Source of the DNA: Coriobacteriaceae bacterium
GTDB taxonomy: Bacteria > Actinomycetota > Coriobacteriia > Coriobacteriales > Coriobacteriaceae
Reading direction: 5' to 3'
Length of the DNA stretch: 64,000 bases
Assembly: GCA_902363875.1 (NCBI GenBank)
Contig: CABJBO010000003.1
Span: forward strand, 82,857 to 146,856
Every line of letters begins with the position of its first letter. The first letter of the stretch is position 1. The notes beneath the pieces are model-generated. The model was not told the DNA's origin. It searched no databases and was given only the letters and a program-made list of their open reading frames with translations. This document shows, piece after piece, positions 8,257 through 16,915 of the stretch. The position numbers and the translations under genes are program-made.

Positions 8257-11200
8257 CTATTGCGCCGTCTCAAGCCAATCCAGACGACTGTTGAGCCATG
8301 CGCGTACATCATCGGGAGACTCAGAAGAGACACCCCACAGTATGGACTCCATGTTCACAGAGGTAGCAACACTGGACTCATACGCAAGGTAATCCTGCCC
8401 ATTGATGCACCCCCGGGCTTCGTCAAGCACTTCCTGCTTGACGGCATCAACAGCAGCGCGAACCGTCGGATCCTGCAGCAGACGAAAGCCTAAAAGAGCA
8501 TTGCGCGTATGCCAACCCTGCGGCGACAAGTAACTGTCACTTGACTGGGATGAAAGAGCGTTTCCCATCGCCAAGTCAAAATCCCAGGCTGGACCGAAAA
8601 CAAACCGCGAGTCGCCAGAGGTATCAGAATTCTTGAACAGATACGTTGACGAGTAATTAAAACCGTCAACGCACTTGGTGATCTCATTGAGCCAGTAAAG
8701 GCGCGCAAGAGAATCAATGTCGCAGTAATCCGCCGTCGTTTTTCCCGTCTCAGGATTGACACCTCCGTTGCGAATGCAATCGAAGAATTCCTGGAAACGA
8801 GAACTCAAATATTCAGCTTCATCCTTGGTCCAAACACCAGGCGACTTGCACACAAAGTACAGTACGCCGTTTCCCGAATCTACGCTAAACCAGGCGCCCT
8901 CATTCACATAGCGCTCCTGATCAAACTCAATCAGATAGCCGCCCGTGATGTCGGAGGGATTTTGCAGTCCCGTAGCGTACTTCATTCGATTACCGCAAGA
9001 GTTAACCCCCTCGACAAGCTGATAGCTTGTCCCGCCATTAACGGCGTCGTTAGCGTCTTCAAGGTTGTCGATGTCCACGCGACCCGAGTTGATCTGGACC
9101 TTCTCGCAGAGCATATAGGCACCGCGGTATTGTCCGTCATAATACAGATCAACGGCACGGTACTCAATCGGTGCATGAGTTCCCAATGCAGACGCAAGCG
9201 AATATGCCGCAGCATTGCGCATCGAAGTTCCATCGTAAGCGTTTGCCAAAAGCACCCAGGTCTTATTCTTATTCGCTTTATCGCCCGTCTCCAAAAGGTC
9301 GGCCTTCTTATCGAGCTTGATCTGATATGGCTTCTTGTCCATCATCCATGTGCTGTTGCCGCGGCCCTTAATCTGAGATAATGCGCCGTCATACACAGAG
9401 ACGCCGGAGGCGTCAACAAGCTTCATGGAGCCGGTAGCAACTGCAGTATGATCTCCACTCGATTCGATGTAGCCACGCCCATAATTGACCGGATCGTCGC
9501 TGCTAATAAACATCGAAGCCACGCCAGCGGTCTGCTTAATGTCAAACGTGAACAAATCGGCCGCATCAAGGGCGGATCGAACGGCAATCGGATTATCAGA
9601 GTTTACACTGCTTGTCAGGCCAAGATCGCTCAACGTCACCGAAGACCCCACGGTAAGTCCAACAGAGTAGTCTCCTACGGTAATAGACGTCTCCGGCCCG
9701 CCGCTGTATACAAGCTGAGCAGTGTTAAGGTCAAAAACAGACGGAAGCGCAAAGTGCGCATTGCCGTAACGATCAAAGGTCATTCCAATTTCAAGCGAGT
9801 CCGAGCGAAGACTCAGATTGTATTCAGACGCAGCCGCGCTATGCGAAATGACAAGATCGCCGGGATTGCTAACATTCCTAAACTCCCATTCGGACTGCGG
9901 AGTTGTCATGTCGATAGAAATAATAGCGAGCACACCCGATTCGGCCCCGCGCTTGGTCGATAGCGCATAGTCACCGAGCGCAGACTGGATATAACCACCG
10001 CTGAAAGTAGGAACATACTTCCAAGACTGAGCTTTGGTATCGTTCTCGGCATACTGCTGGACAATGGTCCCCGATTTGGCACGGCCTGAGCGAACATCAA
10101 GACACAAACCCGAGTTGATGTTCTTAATGGTAAAGAAACCGCCGCCCGTGTTCTCGAGATGCCACTGTTGAGCCGCCGAGCCATTGAAAACGTACGTCTG
10201 AAGCGCAAGTCCCCCGTCAGACGAAGCGTTCGGAACATCAAGAACTTGCCTGGTGCCACTCTGGTTTAGCAGATAGTAGTCACCATTCTCAATCAAATTG
10301 CATGGGACGAGCAACCACGATTGGGCCTTGGTTCCGTTACTCGAGTACGTAGAAACACTGTTACCAGCAGCGCTCGATCCACCGGAAAGATCGATACATC
10401 TGCCGGACTGTTTGTTTTTAATACGATATCCCCCGTTTAAGCTAGCATCCAAGATCCAGTATGAATAACCCGAAGGCTCTTTACGATATTCGATTCCACT
10501 TTTCGCGATTTCCGTCAAATACAGGCCCGAGTTGGCATTTTTAAAGGTATACGAGCCATCATCTTGACGCTCAAGCACCCACTTCTGCGCCAGAGACAGA
10601 TTTGAACTCCAAAGCTGCGATGCAGCACCAGAATCCTTTGACCCACCGGAAACGTCAAGAACACCTGATTCGTCAACAGTTGTCTTAAGCTGGAAAGAAC
10701 CAGAATGATCTACTGGAGACGTGTTGAACGTCCATTTTTGAGCGTCAGTATGGTTGGCCTGATACATTTGCAGTTGGTTGCCATTAGAAAGAGAAGCACT
10801 GGGAACGTCCAACGCCCTACCTGTTAGTGCCGAGACAACTTCAATGTGACCGTCAGAAGTCTGCAAAAGACGCCATTGCTGTGCCGGAGTTCGATTAGAT
10901 GAGTACTGCTGAATGCGCACGCCGGAAGACTTGGAACCACCAGGAATATCAAATGAACGACCTGACAGCGCAGAGAAAATGGAATAGTATCCTGTATTCT
11001 GATCGAACACAACATTCCAAGCCTGAGCCAACGAATCGTTATCTTCGTAGATTTGAACAGCGGCTCCGTTATCTAAAGATCCGCCCCAAAGGTCAATCAT
11101 CTTTTTATCCGACAGAGCGGTAGAAATACGATAGGAGCCGTCTTTAACAGGTTGAGTGACGCGCTCGACCCTCCATTTTTGCGCCTTGGTGCCATTTGAC

Positions 11201-11703
11201 GTATAAAGGCAGACATTAGCTCCTTTTTTTGAGCTTCCACCGGAAACATCAAGAAATAAATCATTGCAGTCAGAACGAATCGAATACGATCCGTCAGCAT
11301 TCTGGACAAATTTCCATCGTTGAGCCTGCGTGTTGTTCGAATCATATAGCTGCGCATTAGCACCCGCTATTTTTGAACCACCAGCAACATCAAGCACCAT
11401 GCCGGTAATCGAATTCTCAATGGAATAAGAGGACCCTTTCTTAGAAATTCTCCAAGCCTGGGCATAGGTATGATTACCTTCATAAACCTGCACGTTCGAC
11501 CCGTTAACGCAATAACCGCCCGCAACATCCAATGATTTATCGGCAATAACATTAGTGATAGTGTAAACACCGTCATCAAGCTCAGCATAGCTCTTGGCCT
11601 CTGCCTGAGTTGGCATTACGCAAAACGCGATGAATAAGAGAAGCAGTGCCATTCCCCTCGATCGTTTTCGAATGCAGATTCGAACCGCATCAGTACCAAC
11701 CAT
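8257..11703 (-). CDS. Secreted ricin-type lectin-repeat protein with C-terminal CotH kinase domain
   Basis: The predicted product has 1148 residues. The ATG at 11703 (AGGTGA six bases upstream) is preferred over an in-frame codon 24 bases earlier. A basic, hydrophobic signal peptide ends near AEA (residue about 36). Residues about 42-610 hold roughly 11-12 ricin-type repeats of the form LDVxGGS...NGxxVQxY...NxTxAQxW (QxW motifs). A linker of about 110 residues follows. Residues about 720-1140 resemble the CotH kinase family: GRGNSTW, YLIEFDQERY and GPAWDFDLAMGN with a DFD metal-binding-like motif. CotH proteins of spore formers phosphorylate coat proteins; the substrate of this extracellular version is unknown. 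It stands alone, divergent from the GT2 pseudogene. Confidence 0.85.
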   Translation of the reverse strand: MVGTDAVRICIRKRSRGMALLLLFIAFCVMPTQAEAKSYAELDDGVYTITNVIADKSLDVAGGYCVNGSNVQVYEGNHTYAQAWRISKKGSSYSIENSITGMVLDVAGGSKIAGANAQLYDSNNTQAQRWKFVQNADGSYSIRSDCNDLFLDVSGGSSKKGANVCLYTSNGTKAQKWRVERVTQPVKDGSYRISTALSDKKMIDLWGGSLDNGAAVQIYEDNDSLAQAWNVVFDQNTGYYSIFSALSGRSFDIPGGSKSSGVRIQQYSSNRTPAQQWRLLQTSDGHIEVVSALTGRALDVPSASLSNGNQLQMYQANHTDAQKWTFNTSPVDHSGSFQLKTTVDESGVLDVSGGSKDSGAASQLWSSNLSLAQKWVLERQDDGSYTFKNANSGLYLTEIAKSGIEYRKEPSGYSYWILDASLNGGYRIKNKQSGRCIDLSGGSSAAGNSVSTYSSNGTKAQSWLLVPCNLIENGDYYLLNQSGTRQVLDVPNASSDGGLALQTYVFNGSAAQQWHLENTGGGFFTIKNINSGLCLDVRSGRAKSGTIVQQYAENDTKAQSWKYVPTFSGGYIQSALGDYALSTKRGAESGVLAIISIDMTTPQSEWEFRNVSNPGDLVISHSAAASEYNLSLRSDSLEIGMTFDRYGNAHFALPSVFDLNTAQLVYSGGPETSITVGDYSVGLTVGSSVTLSDLGLTSSVNSDNPIAVRSALDAADLFTFDIKQTAGVASMFISSDDPVNYGRGYIESSGDHTAVATGSMKLVDASGVSVYDGALSQIKGRGNSTWMMDKKPYQIKLDKKADLLETGDKANKNKTWVLLANAYDGTSMRNAAAYSLASALGTHAPIEYRAVDLYYDGQYRGAYMLCEKVQINSGRVDIDNLEDANDAVNGGTSYQLVEGVNSCGNRMKYATGLQNPSDITGGYLIEFDQERYVNEGAWFSVDSGNGVLYFVCKSPGVWTKDEAEYLSSRFQEFFDCIRNGGVNPETGKTTADYCDIDSLARLYWLNEITKCVDGFNYSSTYLFKNSDTSGDSRFVFGPAWDFDLAMGNALSSQSSDSYLSPQGWHTRNALLGFRLLQDPTVRAAVDAVKQEVLDEARGCINGQDYLAYESSVATSVNMESILWGVSSESPDDVRAWLNSRLDWLETAQ

Positions 11704-11853
11704 CAAATCACCTAATCCCCTAAACACTACTTAACTACACCTTGAACGAACAGCCCAATTAGAGCAATACGGAAATCGACAAGCGGTGAAATTGCTGCAC
11801 TGGGTCTCTTTATGCGACGATTGAAGCACACCACGGTCCAGATTAACAAATTG

Positions 11854-11883
11854 GGCCGTAAGTCATCCCTATGTCTTACGGCC
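11854..11883. repeat. Inverted repeat, 9-bp arms
   Basis: GGCCGTAAG and CTTACGGCC flank a 12-base loop in the gap between the CotH-domain gene and the GT2 pseudogene. No clear U-tract follows on either strand. Its role is unknown; it could be a terminator remnant or a mobile-element end. Confidence 0.6.
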
Positions 11884-11921
11884 AGTGTTTAAACAAAAGC
11901 ACGGTTCATGAATGAATTCCA

Positions 11922-11948
11922 TCTGGTTTTAAAGTCATTAAAACCAGA
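11922..11948. repeat. Inverted repeat, 11-bp arms
   Basis: TCTGGTTTTAA and TTAAAACCAGA form a perfect AT-rich hairpin with a 5-base loop, just upstream of the GT2 pseudogene. It may be an operator or a terminator; there is no regulator next to it to decide. Confidence 0.6.
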
Positions 11949-11965
11949 CTAAATAACCAACGACT

Positions 11966-12931
11966 ATGCTTCTTACGGTCACAAACAAAACCATAGAGAG
12001 CAACGTGAATTCAAGCGATATTGCCGTAATCATTCCCTGTTGCAACGAAGCGCCGACCATCGCCAAGGTTGTAGACGATTTTCACCGCGAACTGCCTGAA
12101 GCCACAATCTATGTCTATGACAACAATTCGACTGATAGCACTGTGCAAATTGCACGTGAACACAGAGCGTCCGTAAAATTTGAACCCCGACAAGACAAGG
12201 GCAACGTATGCCGTCAAATGTTCCGTAATATCGAGGCCGATTGTTATCTCATGGCCGATGAAGACGACACCTATCCGGCGGAGTCAGTGCACGATTTGTG
12301 CAAACCCATCTTTGCCGGCGAAGCTGATATAACCGTCGGTGATCGTCTGTCCAACGGAACGTACGCAGAGGAGAACAAGCGCGCTTTCACGAATTTGGCA
12401 ACAACCTTGTACGCAGCATGATCAAGTGGATTTATGGTTACAGCTCTGACGGCGTCATGACTGGCTATCGTGCCAAAGCAAGCTCTTCGTTAAGACGCTT
12501 CCCGAGCTCTCCGAAGGCTTCCAAATCGAAACAGAACTATCCATCCACGCGATCGACCATCGTTGCCGGATCAAAGATGTATCCATCGAGTACCGCGACC
12601 GCCCGGCTGGATCGGAGTCCAAACTCAATACCATAAGCGATGTTATTAGAGTCATTGCCATGATCGGTACCCTTTTAAGGACTACCGTCCGCTTAAATTC
12701 TTCTCGCTTGTTGCGCTCGTCTTTGCGGTTATCTGTCTTATCATAAGATTTCCTCTCATCACAGAATACCTTGCCACCGGTTTGATGCCTCGCTTCCCCA
12801 CCGCAAGACTCGCAGTCGCATTTATGTTCCTGTACGGATTGTCGCCCGCCACAGGCTTCATATTGGATTCCGTCTCCGAGGTGGAGCGAAAGGAATGGGA
12901 ACCTAAGGTAAATAAGACAAACGATCAGTAG
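11966..12931 (+). pseudogene. Degenerate GT2 glycosyltransferase (DPM1/GtrB-like)
   Basis: The first frame (11966-12421) reads as a GT2 enzyme beginning IAVIIPCCNEAPTIAKVVDD and ending around AEENKRAF. Further similarity continues in other frames: MIKWIYGYSSDGVMTGYR from 12418, then a C-terminal membrane segment finishing at ATGFILDSVSEVERKEWEP before the stop at 12929-12931. The intact paralogue is the gene at 19524-20468 on the opposite strand, which aligns along the whole length. At least two frameshifts separate the pieces. The acidic motif MVDGDDTY of the intact copy reads MADEDDTY here. The gene is therefore read as broken. Confidence 0.88.
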
Positions 12932-13308
12932 CCACTGTATTAAGGCGCCTCTTACCGACTCAGGAAATAAGCGGCAGCCCGTGTCAACGTTTTCAATTGA
13001 TTCAGCAACAACCATAGTTGAATCAATTATCGTCGCCCCATTAGACCAATAGCAGCATTGCACTTAGAAATTAAAATAGGCCTTTGTGCTGCAGAAGGGA
13101 ATTAATATTCCAAGCACAGTTCTTGTGCCATTCACAATAGGAGAAAGTCGATAATATAATTTATAGTTAAACAATAAAAGCTGGAATTCTATTAATAGGA
13201 AGATTCCCCTGTCACGCAAACAATCAAGACACTTTAACCCTTCCAATTCCACTTACGCACCAAATTTGCCATGAGCTATTGGAAGCCATTTATGAAGGGA
13301 AGCCTTTT
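12932..13308. other. Intergenic stretch without a gene
   Basis: About 380 AT-rich bases between the GT2 pseudogene and licD. It holds a 9-bp inverted repeat (AATTGATTC 12995-13003 and GAATCAATT 13020-13028) and a possible promoter at 13131-13160. No coding frame with recognisable content was found on either strand. Confidence 0.6.
13131..13160 (+). promoter_or_regulatory. Candidate promoter for licD
   Basis: TTCACA (13131-13136) and a perfect TATAAT (13155-13160) are separated by 18 bases. This would give a leader of about 140 bases before the licD start. It is found by eye only. Confidence 0.35.
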
Positions 13309-14457
13309 ATGCTCAGTAAGATTAAACAATTCCTCCCAGGTTCCTCGCGTTCCCTACACGCCATGCACAACGACATTCAAATCCTTCGTGATAACATCAT
13401 TCGTTTCCAACAAGAAACGCAAGAACAGATTGAGCGTCTTTATAAACGAGTCGAGACCGCCGATAACGGTATTAACATGAATATCGATTACAAGTTTGAT
13501 TGTCGAACTATCCCCATGATCGAATCTATCGCTAACGATATTGACGCACACGACGAACACATGAAGATGTTCGCTTGGGACAACTATCGGAAACCGGGCG
13601 AGAGCATACAGGACGCCAAGAAACGCTTTTTCAGAGAACTGCCCAAAGCAGAGGGCGGTCTTCGCCTACTCCAGCTCGGATGCGGAAAATTGCTCGGAGA
13701 ATTCGACGCGCTGTGCAAAGACAATAACATAGACTACTGGATTAATTTCGGAACCCTTATCGGTGCCATCAGACACAAAGGATTCATACCTTGGGACGAT
13801 GATACTGATCTTGGCATAATGCGAGATGATCTCGAAAGGTTACAGGAAATTGTCCGCAGTGACCGTAGATATAAAATTACTGTTGTCTATGATCACTATG
13901 TGCATTGTCGTCAAATTCGTTTTCTCTATAACGATGAGGATATCCCATGTTTCCTTGATCTGTTTATCTATGACTGGGCACCCTCGATTGATAACGACTA
14001 CGCTGAAAAGCAAAGGGAATTACGGCGGACAATGGTTGAGGAAATGGAAACAGATTCAGAGCTCGATTTTTGGAAAAATGAACCTTACTATTCGGGCGAA
14101 AAAAACTGTAACATCCAGAAACACTTTGACAGCTGCCTAGAAAGGTCTAAGGAAGCTGGACTCATCTGTGATAAGAAAGATGCAGTCGGCATCATGTGGT
14201 CTATCGATAATCTAGATGACGGCAAACAAAGGCAGTGGGTCTATCCTATCGAAGATTTGTACCCTACACAGCAAATAGAATTTGAAGGGGAACAGCTTAA
14301 AGCGCCGTGCAATCCTGATATCTTTCTCTGGAGCCGTTATGGCAACATATACGATCTTCCAAAGGATATCAATACGCATTTTGAACACGTAAATCATGAT
14401 GATCTCGAATGTGGAAATGCAAATAATGCAATCAGAAAAATAATTGCTAGTGACTAG
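13309..14457 (+). CDS. LicD family phosphotransferase
   Basis: The 382-residue protein belongs to the LicD family, whose members transfer phosphocholine or other phospho-groups onto surface glycans such as teichoic acid or LPS. The signature is intact: DYWINFGTLIGAIRHKGFIP, then WDDDTDLGIMRDD. Residues about 18-50 are predicted by eye as a short coiled coil before the catalytic part. The ATG at 13309 follows GAAGGGAAGCC; an upstream in-frame TTG at 13279 has no such site. No signal peptide is seen. It is alone on the plus strand, facing tagD, with a shared terminator between them. The donor (CDP-choline, CDP-glycerol or another) cannot be told from sequence. Confidence 0.88.
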   Translation: MLSKIKQFLPGSSRSLHAMHNDIQILRDNIIRFQQETQEQIERLYKRVETADNGINMNIDYKFDCRTIPMIESIANDIDAHDEHMKMFAWDNYRKPGESIQDAKKRFFRELPKAEGGLRLLQLGCGKLLGEFDALCKDNNIDYWINFGTLIGAIRHKGFIPWDDDTDLGIMRDDLERLQEIVRSDRRYKITVVYDHYVHCRQIRFLYNDEDIPCFLDLFIYDWAPSIDNDYAEKQRELRRTMVEEMETDSELDFWKNEPYYSGEKNCNIQKHFDSCLERSKEAGLICDKKDAVGIMWSIDNLDDGKQRQWVYPIEDLYPTQQIEFEGEQLKAPCNPDIFLWSRYGNIYDLPKDINTHFEHVNHDDLECGNANNAIRKIIASD

Positions 14458-14467
14458 CAAGCCATAA

Positions 14468-14510
14468 AAGTCTTCCGGTGCACCATTAAGATGCACCGGA
14501 AGACTTTTTT
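14468..14510. terminator. Bidirectional rho-independent terminator between licD and tagD
   Basis: A perfect 15-bp stem (AAGTCTTCCGGTGCA with TGCACCGGAAGACTT) with a 9-base loop is flanked by T6 on the plus side and by AAAA on the other, so it can end both convergent genes. Confidence 0.88.
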
Positions 14511-14985
14511 ACTGAGCAAGACGACTCTTTACCTCTGTAGTCGAGATGCCGGCAGTGCGATGTAAATAAACAACATCGCAATACGGTCTAAGAGCTTCAA
14601 ATCGCTCATCGTCTTTCCAGTCGCCACCCATACAAACTATATCAACATGATACGCCTGTATATCCCCCAGTTTCTGATTCCAACTGTCTTCCGGAATTAC
14701 CAAATCAACGTACCGCAGCGCCTCAAGCATCTCACGCCTGACCTCATATGGATAAAAACTCTTCTTACCCTTAAGCGAATTAAACTCATCCGTTGAAAGG
14801 CCAACAATCAAATAATCGCCAAGTTTTGAAGCCTGCTGAAGAAGTCGCACGTGACCATAGTGAAGCAAATCAAACGTTCCGTATGTCAGCACTCGTTTTA
14901 ATGAATGTCGGCCACCAGGTTCGGAATACTTCGAAGAAAGCAGTTCAGAATTAGCTTCCAGGCGAACAGATGAAAGCGAGCCCAT
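14509..14985 (-). CDS. tagD: Glycerol-3-phosphate cytidylyltransferase (TagD-like)
   Basis: The 158-residue protein makes CDP-glycerol from CTP and glycerol-3-phosphate, the activated unit for glycerol-phosphate wall polymers. From residue about 29 it carries the canonical core: RVLTYGTFDLLHYGHVRLL with the HxGH nucleotidyltransferase motif, and RTAGISTTEVKSR near the C terminus. Classical TagD is about 130 residues and begins at that core, so this copy has an N-terminal extension of about 28 residues. The ATG at 14985 is chosen because TTGGAG lies six bases upstream. Starts further upstream would run into the tRNA-Arg gene. It is the last gene of the minus-strand glycan run. Confidence 0.88.
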   Translation of the reverse strand: MGSLSSVRLEANSELLSSKYSEPGGRHSLKRVLTYGTFDLLHYGHVRLLQQASKLGDYLIVGLSTDEFNSLKGKKSFYPYEVRREMLEALRYVDLVIPEDSWNQKLGDIQAYHVDIVCMGGDWKDDERFEALRPYCDVVYLHRTAGISTTEVKSRLAQ

Positions 14986-15004
14986 TCCATACTCCAATAG
15001 ATTA

Positions 15005-15027
15005 AGAGCCATCATAAAGATGGCTCT
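15005..15027 (-). terminator. Candidate hairpin terminator after tRNA-Arg
   Basis: AGAGCCATC and GATGGCTCT form a 9-bp stem with a 5-base loop, 14 bases after the tRNA 3' end on the minus strand. The following bases (TAATCTATT) are only weakly U-rich. Confidence 0.45.
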
Positions 15028-15040
15028 GAGATACAAAGGG

Positions 15041-15114
15041 TGCTCCATGGCGGATTCGAACCGTCGACCTTGGGATTAGAAGTCCCCTGCTCTATCCAAC
15101 TGAGCTAATGGAGC
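15041..15114 (-). tRNA. tRNA-Arg (anticodon TCT)
   Basis: On the minus strand the 74 bases fold as a cloverleaf: acceptor GCTCCAT/ATGGAGC, T8-A9, D arm GCTC...GAGC, anticodon loop CTTCTAA with anticodon TCT, T arm around GGTTCGAATCC, discriminator A. CCA is not encoded. One mismatch each is seen in the anticodon and T stems. It decodes AGA, a rare codon in a GC-rich genome. It lies between the ABC exporter ATPase gene and tagD. Confidence 0.9.
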
Positions 15115-15132
15115 AAACAAGAAAAGTATAGC

Positions 15133-15900
15133 CTACTTGAACTGATCTCGATACGCTTTGCAAACATCATCCACGGGACCATCCATCCTAAGATCACCCT
15201 TCTCAATCCACACAGCACGCTGGCAAATACGCTCAACCTGCTCCATAGAATGAGAAACGAAAAGGACGGTAACATCACCAGATTCAATAAAATGCTGGAT
15301 ACGACGCTCGCATTTCTCTTGGAAGAATACATCGCCGACAGAGAGCGTCTCATCGACAATCAGAATATCTGGCTCAGTGATAGTCGCGATTGCAAAGGCA
15401 ATGCGGGCAACCATACCCGAAGAGAAATTCTTCAACGGCATATCAACAAAATCTTGAAGCTCGGCAAACTCAATTATGCCGTCAAAATTGGCATCAACGA
15501 ACTCTTTTGTATAGCCTAAGAGTGCGCCATTGAGATAAATATTTTCACGGGCAGTGAGCTCGGCATCAAAGCCTGCACCAAGCTCAATCAAAGGTGCGAT
15601 GTTGCCATGAACCTTTACCTCGCCTTCAGAAGGCTCGAGTACACCGGCGATAATCTTAAGCATGGTTGACTTGCCGGATCCGTTTGTACCAACGAGACCT
15701 ACAACTTCGCCTCGATGAATATCAAAAGAAATGTGCTTTAGGGCTCGAAACTCTTCAAAAAAGAGCTGATGCTTTGCAAGCTTAATAAAATACTCTTTAA
15801 GATTAGTGAGGGACTCTGAGGCCATATTGAAAATCATAGTTACGTCTTTGACTTCAACGGCAAGAGGCTGATCCCCGTAATCCTTAACAGAAAAAGGCAT
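15133..15900 (-). CDS. Polysaccharide/teichoic acid ABC exporter, ATP-binding protein (TagH/Wzt type)
   Basis: The 255-residue ATPase energises export of a lipid-linked glycan across the membrane with the permease encoded just upstream. It shows Walker A GLVGTNGSGKST, the Q-loop-equivalent region near LIELGAGFDAELTARENI (characteristic of polysaccharide exporters), signature FSSGMVARIAFA, Walker B ILIVDETLSVGD and the H-loop histidine in FVSHSMEQ. There is no C-terminal carbohydrate-binding extension like that of E. coli O9a Wzt, so substrate recognition probably rests elsewhere. The ATG at 15900 has AAGGA six bases upstream. Nine bases separate it from the permease gene. Confidence 0.92.
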   Translation of the reverse strand: MPFSVKDYGDQPLAVEVKDVTMIFNMASESLTNLKEYFIKLAKHQLFFEEFRALKHISFDIHRGEVVGLVGTNGSGKSTMLKIIAGVLEPSEGEVKVHGNIAPLIELGAGFDAELTARENIYLNGALLGYTKEFVDANFDGIIEFAELQDFVDMPLKNFSSGMVARIAFAIATITEPDILIVDETLSVGDVFFQEKCERRIQHFIESGDVTVLFVSHSMEQVERICQRAVWIEKGDLRMDGPVDDVCKAYRDQFK

Positions 15901-15909
15901 GGTCAATCC

Positions 15910-16746
15910 TTAGATATAGAGAATGAACTTGTGCTCTGACTTATGGAATACGACGTATCCCAATACAAGGGCAACAACAGCCCAAGCTACGCACATACCA
16001 ACCGTGAAAAAAGTCGGAGTCGTCTGGAACAAGAAAATATCGCGCATAAACTGAATGTAGTTATACATGGGATTCGCGTACATGATAATGCGAACAACAT
16101 GCGGCATCTTGCCGATAAAGTCTGTTGTCCAGAAAATGGGAGTGAGATAGGTCCAAGCAGTAATCACAACACTCCACAAGTGCATGATGTCGCGAAAAAA
16201 TACGGTTAGAGCCGAAAGCATCATACCTAACCCCATGCAAAAAAGCATGAGAAGGAAGAGACAGACGGGCAGCAGAATCAAATGCCAAGTGGGAACAACA
16301 TGGAACCAAATCATAACAATGGCAACGGCGATGAGGGAAAAACCAAAGTTAACAAGCGAAAAGAGCACCTTCTGAACAGGGAAAACCCATCGATGGACTT
16401 TTACTTTCTTTAGCAGCGATGACGCCCAAATGATGGACATGAGAGCCTGGTTAGTAGATTCCGACATTACGGAAAAAGTAACATTACCCACGATAAGATA
16501 CAGAGGGTAAAGCTCAGGACTCACTGCGCCGTTTCGCCCCTGGGCAAAGATGGTCGAAAAGACAACAGCCATAACAATCATCATAAGCAGCGGATTCAAA
16601 ACGGACCAAGCAACGCCCAAAAAACTCCGCCGATATTTAATCTTAAAATCCTTGGTAACCAGCTGCTTGAGAATAAATCGATCTTTCTCTACCTCATTCT
16701 TCGCATGAGAGGAGACAATCATTCCCTGATCGCTTTTAGATATCAT
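15910..16746 (-). CDS. Polysaccharide/teichoic acid ABC exporter, permease (TagG/Wzm type)
   Basis: The 278-residue integral membrane protein has a cytoplasmic N-terminal segment, then KIKYRRSFLGVAWSVLNPLL, a hallmark of ABC-2 permeases of the TagG/Wzm family, and six hydrophobic segments by eye. It would form the channel for lipid-linked glycan export together with the ATPase that follows. The ATG at 16746 is preceded by GGCGGAG seven bases upstream. A terminator lies upstream at 16856-16884, so the exporter pair probably has its own promoter in the 16747-16855 gap. Confidence 0.92.
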   Translation of the reverse strand: MISKSDQGMIVSSHAKNEVEKDRFILKQLVTKDFKIKYRRSFLGVAWSVLNPLLMMIVMAVVFSTIFAQGRNGAVSPELYPLYLIVGNVTFSVMSESTNQALMSIIWASSLLKKVKVHRWVFPVQKVLFSLVNFGFSLIAVAIVMIWFHVVPTWHLILLPVCLFLLMLFCMGLGMMLSALTVFFRDIMHLWSVVITAWTYLTPIFWTTDFIGKMPHVVRIIMYANPMYNYIQFMRDIFLFQTTPTFFTVGMCVAWAVVALVLGYVVFHKSEHKFILYI

Positions 16747-16855
16747 TAACAGCTCCGCCGTCCATTTCCAATATCAACAATAATTTAAGAGTAATAATAC
16801 CCGTAAGAGCGAAGCTCTCCATTGCGCATCATGCAATCCAGTAAATACCAACAGT

Positions 16856-16884
16856 AAAAAGGCTCGCCATAAACATGACGAGCC
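16856..16884 (-). terminator. Rho-independent terminator for the minus-strand glycosyltransferase run
   Basis: On the minus strand GGCTCG...CGAGCC, extended by an inner CAT/ATG pairing, is followed by TTTTT. It lies 32 bases after the stop of the GT2 gene at 16916. Confidence 0.78.
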
Positions 16885-16915
16885 AAATAAATCAACCCTG
16901 TGTAACAAATAATGG

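Noticed and set aside
14986..15048. Longer tagD starting at 15048
   Set aside because: That start lies within the tRNA-Arg gene, while the ATG at 14985 has a well-placed GGAG.
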